Shown: positions 45,501 through 54,900 of the stretch, in pieces
How the letters are laid out: each line of letters opens with the position of its first letter
Numbering within the stretch: position 1 is the first letter of the stretch
Assembly (NCBI RefSeq): GCF_026278245.1
Contig: NZ_CP111079.1
Location: forward strand, 3,288,501-3,352,500
Direction of reading: 5' to 3'
Length of the DNA: 64,000 nt
Source: Pontibacter kalidii
GTDB taxonomy: Bacteria; Bacteroidota; Bacteroidia; Cytophagales; Hymenobacteraceae
The notes under the pieces: generated by a model
What the model was told of the DNA's origin: nothing
Seen by the model: only the letters and a program-made list of their open reading frames with translations
Database searches by the model: none
Made by a program: the position numbers and the translations under genes

Positions 45501-47729
45501 ACCATCTGTACCGGTTGGATAAAAGGCGTAGATTTCCCGGTCGTTTCCTTCGGGGGCGCCCACTAGGCTTATGGTAAACTGCTTGCCTTTTCGCCCGCTG
45601 GTCAGTTTATCGCCCTTCCCGGTGCGGAATTCTAACTTGTCCAGGTCAACCGAAGCATTGGTTATTTCCGCCACGACCACATCACCAGCTCCTGCCTCTA
45701 CTGATTTCCAGGAGACATACGCACTGCCCTGGCTGGTTGGCACCTGCTGGTAGGCTTCTTTATAGCGGCTGTTGGAGGCAAGGCTCTGCTGGAAAAGGTC
45801 GAGGCCATACTTTTGATCAGGAGCGGCCATAAACGCAACGGTAGCCTTGTCTGTAGACAGCAGTTTATTAGTAAGACCGCCGCCGGCCAGCATCTCTGCT
45901 GTAGAGAACTTGCCTTTATGCGTTACCTTACCATCTTGGGCTACCTCATACGTTTCCCCGTTCTTGTCCTGGAAGAGCAGCGGAGGCTGCCCGTCCTTCA
46001 GCTTAATGGTTATCTCTTTCGAGGTGCCGTTATTTATAAGCCCGGTAAAGGTGACCGTTTTATCTTTGGCATGATAGGTAGGTAAGGTGGCAGGAACGGC
46101 CACGGCTACATCTATAATGGTAGGCAGGCCATTGGAGGCGATCGCCTCTACTACACCGTTTTCGTCAGGCGCTACGGTAATAGCCTGCTTCACCCCCTCT
46201 TGCGACTGCTCCAGCGATTGCTTAGCTATACTTACCTTGCCGTTAATGAGCTTCAGGTCGGTGTTGATCTGGATATCTTTGAACTCAACGGCAAAATTCA
46301 GTTTGTTCAGGTAAGGCACGCCTATGGTGCCTCTTCCGGTAAATCGTTCTCCTCCGCCCTGTACCTCTGTCACGTGTACCGGGAAACTACCGGCAAAAAA
46401 CACCATCCCCGGCTGCAGCAGCGGCAGCAGCTCTTTATTTGTTGGCGCTTTTACAGACGACGGCTCACCACACACAATGTCGCCGGTGGTTACCGCCTCG
46501 TTTGGCATGGTAAACTGCTGTGCCAAGGTATAGTCGCCGTAGCCATAGTCGCAGGCTGCCTTTACCTGGTACTCATAGGTAGCGCCGGGCCTTAGCCCTC
46601 TGGCGTTAAACTGCGTCGTATATACTTCCTGCTCAAACCATTCGGCTTTGCTGTTGTTGGCTTCGCGGTAACGCACCGAGTAACGCTGCTGCATGGGCAA
46701 CTGTGCCCAGCTTAGCTGCAGACTGTTTTTATCCTGCAGCTGGGCCAGTACGCTGATCGGCACGGCACACTTCTCACCGTATACAAAGCGCACCACCTCG
46801 CTGTATCCCTGGTTCACAAAGGCATCTTTGCCATCTGCATCCAGCGCCTGCACCTGCAGCGCATACGTGTTGCCCGGCACCAGTTGGGGCTCCGATGGGC
46901 CATATACATATTGTGTCAGGTGGGTGATGGTCTCGAACAAGGGCCTGCTGCTGCGCATGGCATCATTCTGATCTCTGCCCGCCGGGTTTACCTCCACCAG
47001 CCGTAGCCGGTACACGATATTAAAAGCAGCATTAAAAGAAGCTGTATGGCGTGGCATCCACTGGAACACGAGGTTCTGTGGAAACAGGGCTGTTACTTTC
47101 GCATCGGGGAAAGGCTGATTGATCACCGGCGGGTAACTCATAAAAGCAGACAGCACAGCGGCTCCGGCATTCGATACCAACTGCCGGCGGCTATAATCCT
47201 CCACCTCTATGCTGATGCGGTACACCCCTTCGGGCAGTTTCGCGCCGTTGCGGTTAAACGTCTTCAGGTCAATTCCCTGAAATGCCAGGTTCTGCGGGTT
47301 AAAGTAGTCTTGTAACTCCGGACCTGATACCACATGCAGCTGCCCTCCGTCCAGGTAAATCGGCGGCGTGTAAAAGTTATTTTTAGAGACAATGGTTACC
47401 CCAAAGCCTTCGATTTTAAGCTTCAGCCGGACAGGGTAGTTTGACTTGGTAAGGTCTTTCAGGAAGAGGTTTACTTTTAGGCGTTCGTCACCTGTTGCGT
47501 AATCACCCAAGTATAAACTATAAGGAGGAGTAAGTTGCAGATTAGCCTCTACAGGATACACTTTCTGCGCCATAGCTGGCAGGGCACCCGGTAAATAAGC
47601 GAACAGGAAAGCCAGAAACGCCATGTTACCGCACCTGGCAAGCTTTTTACACCCTATCAGCAGAAAGTATACTACCTCGCTAAAGCATGTAAGAGTTTGT
47701 TGGATAGCCTTATGTCCTGTATCTGCCAT
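42561..47729 (-). CDS. TANFOR-domain, FnIII, metallopeptidase-like polymorphic toxin (1722 residues)
   Basis: The domains in order are as follows. The export signal is best seen at 36-55 (MAFLAFLFAYLPGALPAMAQ, alternative start at 47624). A TANFOR-type module (about 56-235) begins VYPVEANLQLTPPYSLYLGD. A fibronectin type III domain (about 325-415) follows, then a beta-rich middle. A metallopeptidase motif AHELGHGAFNLQHTWE (H899, E900, H903, with H910 one residue later than in metzincins) comes next, then a long linker with hydrophobic segments (about 1320-1420). The unique C-terminal tail (about 1558-1722) carries MPNGNEFGA and WEPGGKTKHGTLEAV. This architecture, with the 4-nt-overlapping small gene, fits a polymorphic toxin. 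There is no T9SS sorting domain, so the export route past the inner membrane is unclear. The C-terminal third is more AT-rich than the 5' part. Confidence 0.85.
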   Translation of the reverse strand: MADTGHKAIQQTLTCFSEVVYFLLIGCKKLARCGNMAFLAFLFAYLPGALPAMAQKVYPVEANLQLTPPYSLYLGDYATGDERLKVNLFLKDLTKSNYPVRLKLKIEGFGVTIVSKNNFYTPPIYLDGGQLHVVSGPELQDYFNPQNLAFQGIDLKTFNRNGAKLPEGVYRISIEVEDYSRRQLVSNAGAAVLSAFMSYPPVINQPFPDAKVTALFPQNLVFQWMPRHTASFNAAFNIVYRLRLVEVNPAGRDQNDAMRSSRPLFETITHLTQYVYGPSEPQLVPGNTYALQVQALDADGKDAFVNQGYSEVVRFVYGEKCAVPISVLAQLQDKNSLQLSWAQLPMQQRYSVRYREANNSKAEWFEQEVYTTQFNARGLRPGATYEYQVKAACDYGYGDYTLAQQFTMPNEAVTTGDIVCGEPSSVKAPTNKELLPLLQPGMVFFAGSFPVHVTEVQGGGERFTGRGTIGVPYLNKLNFAVEFKDIQINTDLKLINGKVSIAKQSLEQSQEGVKQAITVAPDENGVVEAIASNGLPTIIDVAVAVPATLPTYHAKDKTVTFTGLINNGTSKEITIKLKDGQPPLLFQDKNGETYEVAQDGKVTHKGKFSTAEMLAGGGLTNKLLSTDKATVAFMAAPDQKYGLDLFQQSLASNSRYKEAYQQVPTSQGSAYVSWKSVEAGAGDVVVAEITNASVDLDKLEFRTGKGDKLTSGRKGKQFTISLVGAPEGNDREIYAFYPTGTDGKEGLNLGKLNIASFKKITKKVVIVPVNGAGEHLTAAAIRTHLNSIYKQAVVDWEVTTADNFMAYTDGEDGWDLDRNGLDVGSSSMASAYTAEQKKLAGLYAKKHTLQDKTYYLFLVNRFSDPGQKGYMVRGGQVGFVKVPSHDPETDAAVLLTMAHELGHGAFNLQHTWEVYGADTQGRTNNLMDYGLNLGTGLSYAQWKYMRNPDVIFRPFEGDDEGAYLGSEYFIALNGYPIHIPDADIGALLVPDKDDKTPYPDGALYGFETSDKIKYRAEIKDGVFIGYKSTDPNKPNDIRRVKKLTQKEILVQFIKQTNNDCIYEFSTAYYTTPTTLSDRVASTINIPVKKIDSQQIVLKTCQDLTGDGNHLFNYTNRYSADDVRAAISDLVKISERGLTPKIFVTDANSQSDRVADIKNQFTQLGEKEIALWVHYDESGKATLRKYHVGKQNLPAESKGLLDVFGKVLPSMGRDFNPLTAVLDGLTGLIKNLELPEKYWNAGHEDYDPVFFKIYSYTKVAQADLRVFNDINVGGYPSQQLEFAFVSGAYNGLIQTVAGIPDLGSLIIKVITNEDNARVNFFDTFNKIQEFCGRTNLEVYIAIPNAQAVGYGKCLWDVIQNQFTEGNACQISYNSGNAVFQVVTVAIAFAKVGTLARVSEIMNILDPLNITLQATFKVAKPIFKAGRNLYKVGKRYATVVIQDGRYVTRFTDDAGNILNDFDLDRLQWIEFTDPASGNQMRLGLDIEPSAVPAVKEQLASGKLQVQVGRDPKGKQIIIDGEHGLAELNLNGEQQYGVVARFLDDLSDAWLAGWNKERVLAFPKNDRPLPRTYLSEEYILRHISKFEKDGAAFVIRKRDITQGRSTLAPRKFVGLKPEMDVVISRFEESGKDLKVLVNELDLGDTYFLPNDEVYLVTIPAEQNKFIYGMPNGNEFGAYDGLWEPGGKTKHGTLEAVIVNLKDFDHNNDWKQFIDIFGAENVKHLK
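42564..43050 (-). other. Region encoding the variable C-terminal toxin-like domain
   Basis: The last ~165 codons of the TANFOR protein. The residues TYLSEEYILRHISKFEKDGA and the later MPNGNEFGA / WEPGGKT pattern recall, from memory, tails of some Rhs-type toxins. The recollection is not specific enough to name an activity. Conserved Asp/Glu/His/Lys candidates for catalysis are present but unassigned. Confidence 0.5.
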
Positions 47730-47783
47730 TCTATTGTTTATTGCCTGTTACCAACAGCACGTGTTCCTGCCTGTAGTTACTCG

Positions 47784-49511
47784 TTAAAAGTTATGGTTGT
47801 AGCCCAGGGTGGTGGTAAACTCCCTGTAGTTACGGTTTGGCTGCACCACCCCCTCCACTGTTTCCGAAGCGCGTACCAGCATCACCAGACTTAAATTCAG
47901 ATTATGTTTTTTGCGGAAGACGAACGTATTGTTGAATCTCGAGTTTATAACCGTAGCGCTCCCCTGGCCTGCTGTCTCGCTCTGGTTCCAGGACAGGGAC
48001 ACCCCGCTCCGCAGCTGCTTGTCGAAAAAGCTTTTGTTTATACCTCCGGTTGGCCCCCAGGTAGTTGTCCTGATCTCTCCGGCCCTGTTTTCATTTGCGT
48101 TAACACCGATATTCAGCGATACCTGCTGCGGAACCAGGTTAAGCGCATAGCTCCCGTTGAAATTATAAAACTGCCCTCCTGTGTTTTGCTTTTGTCTACC
48201 CTGCTCGTCAGTAGTAAGCATGTGCGATACATTCAGGTTGATGAGGCTGGTTTTGCTCTGGTCCTGGCGCAGGATGTAGTTTGCCCCTAAGCTGGTTTGC
48301 TGAGAGATCTGTGTAAAGTTGAGCGTGTCCAGATTATCGTAAGGAGTAAGGCTGTTTAGTTCATCAAACGCCGTTTTTATATTAACATAGGACTGGAAAT
48401 TAGAGTAACTGGCGTTGACGGAGAGCTTGCTGTTGAGGTTGGCCCCCATGTTCAAAGACCCGACAAAGCGTTTCATAGAGCTTACTTTATCGTTGCGCAG
48501 GTCATCTCGCTGAACACCGGCATGCATGGCCAGGCTTATTTTATCCTGCCAAAAGCGGGTAGTAATATTACCTGTAATATTTTCGAGGTCGTTGGCAAAA
48601 TAATAGGCACCCAAGGTTTTATACTCCGGATCAATGCGCTCGTAGCCCGCCCCAACCACTACTCTACCCAAGTTGTACTGCAAGCCTGTTTTAAAAGCCT
48701 TATAATAAGCTGTCGAGGCATTTGTTTCCAGCAGAAAATTTTGGCTCAAGAATTTATCTGACGTACTGTCTTGAGCGGCCTTCAGGTTATTTGTTAACGC
48801 ACTTAGCCCAATCTCCCCATTTAACAGGAGTCTCTGCCCTAGTTTTTTGTTAAAGTTGAACCCAACGACCACGTTATCCTGGGGGTTCACTAGGACATCT
48901 TCAGGCACAGCTGATATCGAATTAATCTCGTCTTTTGCCTTAAAAAGTATAAGATCGTACTGGTCTTCGGACGCATAGCTTACTTTTACCCCATATCCCA
49001 TGCGCTGGTAAGCCGGTTCAATCTCCGGGGCACGAAACTCGTCAAGTACCGGGTCAACAGCTTTCTGGAAACGGCCAGCCAGGGCACTTACCTTCCACTT
49101 CCCTTCAGGCGCAAGGTCTACGCCTAAACCACTAAACGTATGGCCATTTACCGTATAACTCGACAAACTCATACTTTGGTAGCCAATATGAGCGGTCACC
49201 CATTTATAAGACGGGTGCAGGGAATATTGATTGAATGGTTGTTGAAATGCGCCTTTGGTCTGGTTGCTGTAGCTGAAGGAGAAAGGAACCACCCAGCCGT
49301 ATATATCCAGGTTTAGTCCGCCGTTTACAAAGAAAGTATAAGGATCTCTGCGGCTGTGAATACCTGAAGCACCGTAAAATATCTGGTTTGTGGAAACGGA
49401 GCCGTTCACTTTCAATAGAGGCTCTTTGCCAATGGATTCTAACCGTTGGGCAAAGGCAGGCGTCGCCACTAACAGCCAGGTCAGGCTAATGGCAGTAATA
49501 AGTTTGTTCAC
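47784..49511 (-). CDS. Outer-membrane beta-barrel protein of the TANFOR locus
   Basis: The 575-residue protein begins, from a GTG at 49511, with the clean signal peptide MNKLITAISLTWLLVATPAFAQ; the longer frame to a TTG at 49538 would add nine polar residues, and there is no ATG nearby. The rest is alternating beta strands with Tyr/Asn/Gly turns, ending in a terminal Phe (FTTTLGYNHNF), as outer-membrane barrels do. It is not the PorP/SprF family (about 300 residues). It is the first gene of the minus-strand locus, 54 nt before the toxin-like gene, and could be the surface anchor or export channel. Confidence 0.85.
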   Translation of the reverse strand: MNKLITAISLTWLLVATPAFAQRLESIGKEPLLKVNGSVSTNQIFYGASGIHSRRDPYTFFVNGGLNLDIYGWVVPFSFSYSNQTKGAFQQPFNQYSLHPSYKWVTAHIGYQSMSLSSYTVNGHTFSGLGVDLAPEGKWKVSALAGRFQKAVDPVLDEFRAPEIEPAYQRMGYGVKVSYASEDQYDLILFKAKDEINSISAVPEDVLVNPQDNVVVGFNFNKKLGQRLLLNGEIGLSALTNNLKAAQDSTSDKFLSQNFLLETNASTAYYKAFKTGLQYNLGRVVVGAGYERIDPEYKTLGAYYFANDLENITGNITTRFWQDKISLAMHAGVQRDDLRNDKVSSMKRFVGSLNMGANLNSKLSVNASYSNFQSYVNIKTAFDELNSLTPYDNLDTLNFTQISQQTSLGANYILRQDQSKTSLINLNVSHMLTTDEQGRQKQNTGGQFYNFNGSYALNLVPQQVSLNIGVNANENRAGEIRTTTWGPTGGINKSFFDKQLRSGVSLSWNQSETAGQGSATVINSRFNNTFVFRKKHNLNLSLVMLVRASETVEGVVQPNRNYREFTTTLGYNHNF

Positions 49512-49538
49512 ACAGGCTATGTGTTTAAGGTCAATCAA

Positions 49539-49647
49539 TGGGAGCTTACATTAGGTAAGCAATATATAAAAAATGGGCTATATAAAAATAATAATACACC
49601 TCAACACAATAAACACAGAACCCACGGGGTATTGAATAACCGGTATA
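49539..49647. other. intergenic promoter region of the TANFOR locus
   Basis: An AT-rich 110 bp between the glcD terminator and the barrel gene. It presumably holds the promoter of the minus-strand locus, but I cannot point to a clear TAnnTTTG. Confidence 0.4.
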
Positions 49648-49688
49648 AAAAGCAACAGGCGCAGCTTTTTAAAGACTGCGCCTGTTGC
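49648..49688 (-). terminator. Hairpin terminator, twin of the one at 30.4 kb
   Basis: On the minus strand GCAACAGGCGCAG / CTGCGCCTGTTGC (49652-49664 with 49676-49688) is followed by TTTTTATACC. It ends glcD. The stem is the same as at 30411-30442. Confidence 0.85.
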
Positions 49689-49720
49689 ATTATATACCGG
49701 TGCTATACTTTAAAGTATAA

Positions 49721-51124
49721 CTAGAAAATCTTGCCCGGGTTAAGGATGCCGCGTGGGTCGAACAGCTCCTTGATGCCGCGCATCAGCCGCAGCTGCACCT
49801 CGTTCAGGGCGATGTTGATGTACTTCCGCTGCACCAGCCCGATGCCGTGCTCCCCGGATATGGTACCGCCCAACTCCACGCACAGCCTGAAAATCTCTTT
49901 TATGCCTTCGGGAAGCTTGTCGTTCCAGTCCTCATCGCTCATGTCACCCTTCACAATGTTGATGTGCAGGTTCCCGTCGCCGGCGTGGCCATAGCAAACT
50001 GACTTGAAGTTATACCTGGCGCCAATCTCTTTTACGCCGCGCAACAGCACAGGAAGCTCGGCGCGCGGCACTACCGTATCTTCCTCCTTATAAACAGAAT
50101 TGCTCTTAACGGCGTGGCCCACACTACGGCGCAGGCGCCAGAGGTCCTCCTTCTGCTTCTCTGTGTCAGCTACCAGGATCTCGCCTACATCAAATTTCTC
50201 CAGCACCTCGTACACACGCTCCGCGTCCTTAAAGAGCAGGTCCATGTCGTTGCCGTCCAATTCTATAAGCAGGTGCGCTTGCTCGTCCTCCGCCATGGCT
50301 ACGTCCAGGCCGAGGTAGCGGCTGGTCCACTCAATCGCATCACGCTCCATAAACTCCATCGCAGAGGGTACAATGCCTGCCATAAAGATCTGGGACACGG
50401 CTGCACAGGCCTCCTCCTCTTTCCGGAAAGGCACCAGCATCACCAGGTTCTGCGGCGGGTGCGGGATAAGCTTGAAAACGATTTTGGTGATGATGCCGAG
50501 CGTGCCTTCGCTGCCCACCATCAGTTGGGTGAGGTTATAGCCGGTGGCATTCTTCAGTACGTTGGCACCGGTCCAGGTAACCTCGCCGGTAGGCAGCACC
50601 ACCTCCATGTTCAGCACATAGTCTTTGGTTACGCCATACTTCACGGCCCTCGGCCCGCCGCTGCTCTCGCTCAGGTTGCCGCCCAGAAAGCAGCTGCCCC
50701 GGCTGGAAGGGTCGGGCGGGTAAAACAGCCCGCGCTCAATCACAGCCTCCTGAAACACCTGCGTGATAACGCCCGGCTCCACCGTGGCCTGCAGGTTCCG
50801 CTCGTCAATGCTGATGATCTGGTTCAGGCGCTCCGTGGAAAGTATAACGCCCCTGTGCACGGCAAGTGCACCGCCACTCAGGCCCGTTCCGGCACCGCGC
50901 GGCGTAACTGGAATGTAGTTTTCGTGGCAATACTGCATAATACGGCTTATCTCGCCAGCGTTAGCAGGTTTAAGCACCACCTCCGGCTCATAGCGCAGGT
51001 CTTCGGTCTCGTCGTGGGTGTAGCGCAGCATGGCTTCGGCAGCGGCAGGCAGGAGCACGTGTTCCTGGCCGACTATCTGAGCGAACGCCGCTACAGCTTC
51101 AGGTGTGATCGGATTAAATTTCAT
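49721..51124 (-). CDS. FAD-linked oxidase, GlcD (glycolate/D-lactate dehydrogenase) family
   Basis: The 467-residue flavoprotein has the PCMH-type FAD domain (PVTPRGAGTGLSGGAL, about 73-88; DPSSRGSCFLGGNLSESSGG, about 140-160; YNLTQLMVGSEGTLGIIT) and the C-terminal FAD oxidase domain with YGHAGDGNLHINI and SGEHGIGLVQRKY, whose His residues bind the metal and substrate. Family members oxidise D-2-hydroxy acids such as glycolate or D-lactate. GlcE/GlcF partners are not adjacent. It is monocistronic and divergent from the NlpC/P60 gene. Confidence 0.92.
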   Translation of the reverse strand: MKFNPITPEAVAAFAQIVGQEHVLLPAAAEAMLRYTHDETEDLRYEPEVVLKPANAGEISRIMQYCHENYIPVTPRGAGTGLSGGALAVHRGVILSTERLNQIISIDERNLQATVEPGVITQVFQEAVIERGLFYPPDPSSRGSCFLGGNLSESSGGPRAVKYGVTKDYVLNMEVVLPTGEVTWTGANVLKNATGYNLTQLMVGSEGTLGIITKIVFKLIPHPPQNLVMLVPFRKEEEACAAVSQIFMAGIVPSAMEFMERDAIEWTSRYLGLDVAMAEDEQAHLLIELDGNDMDLLFKDAERVYEVLEKFDVGEILVADTEKQKEDLWRLRRSVGHAVKSNSVYKEEDTVVPRAELPVLLRGVKEIGARYNFKSVCYGHAGDGNLHINIVKGDMSDEDWNDKLPEGIKEIFRLCVELGGTISGEHGIGLVQRKYINIALNEVQLRLMRGIKELFDPRGILNPGKIF

Positions 51125-51158
51125 TTTAAAAAGGCTGGACTAATCCCTAATTTAGCCA

Positions 51159-51827
51159 ATGGAATATATGTTGTTATACTTGCTCGCAAAATACGCTTTG
51201 AAATCGCTTTTTACTACTTCTGCCCTGTTTATCTTTTTTCTGCTGCTGATGGCTTCCTGCCAGTCCTCGCAACCAACCTTTAGCAAGCGCGGAGAGGAGT
51301 ACCGGTCTGCCCGCGAGATTGCCGCCGAGAAGCGCGCCCAAAAGAAGGCGGGGCGCCGGGGCGAGAGGTACGCAGGCGGTGTTAGCGGCAACTCCAAAGA
51401 CCGTACCAGCCGCACGCGGATGCCCAACCGCAACCTCGAGAAGGACGTGGCCACTGTCATAGAGACAGCCCGCTCCTACACCGGTGTTCCTTACCGCTGG
51501 GGCGGCACTACCCGCGTTGGCATGGACTGCTCCGGTCTGCTCTGCACCTCCTTTCAAAGTATAGATGTGGCCCTGCCCCGTACCTCTGAGGAGCAGAGCC
51601 GCTACGGTGCGGAGGTAGAGACCAAGGACCTGCGCGAAGGGGATCTGGTGTTTTTCGGGACCAGTAAGCGCAATATTACCCACGTGGGCATGGTAACAGA
51701 GGTGAACAGCCCGGGGGATGTACGGTTTATACATGCCTCTACCTCCCTAGGCGTTATCGAGAACAACCTGTACTCCGACTACTACCAGAAAATCTTTATC
51801 AAGGCCGTCCGGCCCCCGGTTTTCTAA
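51159..51827 (+). CDS. NlpC/P60 (C40) peptidoglycan endopeptidase, lipoprotein
   Basis: The 222-residue protein has a lipobox LLMASC at about 29-34, a charged basic linker (residues 40-90), and a C-terminal C40 domain. The catalytic triad is C124 in MDCSGL, H175 in ITHVGMV and H192 in FIHAS, with RWGGTTR in front. It would cleave peptide stems in the periplasm at the outer membrane. The reading frame also opens at an ATG three codons later. It is followed after 136 nt by the TonB receptor, with no terminator evident. Confidence 0.92.
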   Translation: MEYMLLYLLAKYALKSLFTTSALFIFFLLLMASCQSSQPTFSKRGEEYRSAREIAAEKRAQKKAGRRGERYAGGVSGNSKDRTSRTRMPNRNLEKDVATVIETARSYTGVPYRWGGTTRVGMDCSGLLCTSFQSIDVALPRTSEEQSRYGAEVETKDLREGDLVFFGTSKRNITHVGMVTEVNSPGDVRFIHASTSLGVIENNLYSDYYQKIFIKAVRPPVF

Positions 51828-51963
51828 TCCAAATGGAAAGTCATACAACTTTATCATTATATAACTATTTATATTTTGTACAATAAAATAACATTATAAA
51901 CCATAAAATCTCCGTACTTAATACTAATACAATCAATTGTTGTTCAATTAGTTATTACGTGCT

Positions 51964-54900
51964 ATGAGACTTTTCTACAGATTACTGATATTTTGCTGCT
52001 TCTGCCTGCTACAGCCACAGCCTGCATGGGCACAGGGCAGCACCACGGCTGCCATGAGCGGGGTGGTGCGCGACCAAAGCGGGATGGCGCTTCCGGGTGC
52101 AACCGTCATCGCCGTGCATACCCCCACCAATACACAGTATGTAGCCGGCACCAACACTGATGGCTATTACAATATCCAGAACATGCGCGTCGGCGGCCCT
52201 TATACGGTCACGACTTCTTATATTGGCTACCAGGAGCAGCGGGCGGAGAACGTGACGCTCTCGCTTGGCCAGACGGCGCGCGTGGATTTCGAGCTGGCTG
52301 AGAGCGCCAGACAGCTGGGGGAGGTAGAGATTGTGGGCGAGCAGAACGATATATTTAACCAGGACCGCACCGGTGCCGCCACTAACGTTTCACGTGAGCA
52401 GATCGAGAACCTGCCCACCCTTAGCCGCAGCCTGCAGGACTTCACACGCCTCACCCCACAGGCCTCAGGCAACTCCATCGCCGGGGCCAACAACCGCTAC
52501 AACAACATCACCATCGACGGGGCTGTGAACAACGACGTGTTCGGGCTGTCCGGCAGCGGCACCCCCGGTGGCCAGGCCGGCACGCAGCCCATCTCGCTGG
52601 ACGCCATACAGGAGATACAGGTGGTGGTAGCCCCTTACGACGTGAAACTCGGCAACTTTACGGGCGGTGGCATCAATGCCGTGACACGCTCCGGCACGAA
52701 CACATTCACAGGCTCGGTGTATGGCTTCGGCCGGAACGAGAACACAATAGGCAAGTCCGTGGAAGGCCCCCGCGAGCGGGCCGACGAGTTCAGCAACTAT
52801 CAGTACGGCGTGCGGGTGGGTGGCCCGATAAAGCAGGATAAACTGTTCTTTTTCTTTAATTACGACGCCACCCGTTTTGAGGAGCCGGTTCGCTTCGCGC
52901 CGGGGTCGGCGGAGTCGCAGATACCCCTGGACGTGGCCCAGGAGCTCGCTGATTTTGTGCAGAGCACCTATGGCTACGATGTAGGCTCCTTCGGCCGGAT
53001 AGACCGCCAGACGCAGAGCGACAAGTTCTTTGGCCGCCTGGACTGGAATATCAGCGATGAGCACCAGCTGACCCTGCGCCACAACATCGTGGATGCCTTC
53101 GACGATAACATCTCGCGCAGCAGCGACTTTATCCGCTTCGGCAACAACGCCTACCGCTTTAACAGTGTTACCCACAGCTCCGTGCTGGAGCTCAACAGCC
53201 GCTTCTCGAATGAGTTCTCCAACAACCTGATCATCGGCTATACCCGCATCCGGGAGAACCGGCAGATACAGGGGGCGCTGTTCCCGCAGATCACCATCTT
53301 CGACCCGATCGCTGATTTTGAGTTTGGCTCGCAGCGCTCCTCCACCGCCAACGAACTGGACCAGGACATATTCGAGTTTACCGACAATTTCACCTACCTG
53401 CTGGGCCGCCATAACTTTACCCTCGGCACGCACAATGAGTTCTTCAGCTTCCGCAACCTGTTCATCAACAACCTCAACGGCCGGTGGGAGTACAATAGCC
53501 TGGAGGATTTCTATAACGACAACCCACGGCGCGTACGAGCCACCTACTCCCTACAGGAGAATGACCCTACCCCGGCTGCGGAGTTCAATGCCTTGCAGCT
53601 GGGCTTCTACGTGCAGGATGAGTATACTTTCTCCGAGCAGCTAAGGCTGACTTTGGGGCTGCGCCTGGACGTTCCCGTATTCCCGGACAAGCCACAGCGC
53701 AACCCAGGCTTTGAAAGCGACTTCCAGGGCCTTTACCCCGGCCTTAAGACCGACCGCACCCCGAGCGGCGAGCTGATGTGGGCGCCCCGCTTTGGCTTTA
53801 ACTACACCCCCACCGATGATCGGAAGCTGCAGCTTCGCGGCGGCACCGGCGTCTTTACCGGCCGTGTCCCCTTTGTGTGGCTCTCCAACCAGTTTATCAA
53901 CACCGGCACCATCCTGGGCACCATAGACCGCCGCAACCCTGACAATTTCGTGGAAAATGTGGGTGAGTTCATCGACCCCAGCCTACCGCAGACCTTTGAG
54001 ATCAACGTGATCGATAACGACTTCAAACTTCCGCAAGTATGGCGGAGCAACCTGGCAGTGGATTACACCCTACCCTATGAGGTCTTCCTGACCGTGGAGG
54101 GCATCTACTCTAAAACCCTGAACGACGTGGTTTACAAGGACCTGAACCTGGTGGCGCCGTCCGGCACCCTGACCGGCGGTCCCGATAACCGGGAGGTATA
54201 TCCCAACGACCGCCGCATCAACGAGAACTATACTAACGTCATCCTGCTGGATAATACCGACAAGGGGTACCGCTACAGCATTACAGGGCAGCTGCGCAAA
54301 GACTTCTTACAGGGGCTGATGACGACCCTGGCTTATACCTACGGCAAGTCGAAGGACGTGAACAGCGGCACCAGCTCCACCGCCCTCTCCAATTATGAGT
54401 TTAACCAGATCGTCAACAACCCCAATGACCCGCCGCTCTCCTACTCCCGCTTCGATGTGCGCCACCGGATCGTGGCGAGCGCCGGCTATGAGTTCAGGTA
54501 TGGCACCGATGACTGGCTCGCCACCGGCATCTCGCTCTTCTATGAAGGGCAGTCAGGCCTGCCGTTTACGTACCTGTATAACGGGGATCTGAACCGTGAG
54601 GGCAATTTCGCCAATGACCTGATCTACGTGCCGCGTAGCCAGAGCGAGATCAACCTGATTCCCTTCACCTCCGGCGGCCTGGCCTTTACGGCGGAAGAGC
54701 AGTGGGAGGCGCTAGACGACTTTATCTCGAACGACGATTACCTGAGCGACCGCCGCGGCCAGTATGCTGAGCGAAACGGGGCCCGCATGCCCTGGACACA
54801 CCAGGTAGACCTGCGCATCTCCCAGGACTTTGTGCTGCAGGCAGACGAAAACAGCCACACGCTCCAAATCACGTTCGATATTTTTAACGTAGGCAACCTG

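Noticed and set aside
42561..47729. Metzincin protease call
   Set aside because: The third His is one position late for HExxHxxGxxH, so only an HExxH-type metallopeptidase-like site is claimed.
47784..49511. PorP/SprF-type T9SS protein
   Set aside because: The barrel is almost twice as long as that family and lacks its conserved N-terminus by eye.
52465..53433. 322-residue minus ORF within the first TonB receptor
   Set aside because: Antisense shadow without domain or signal.
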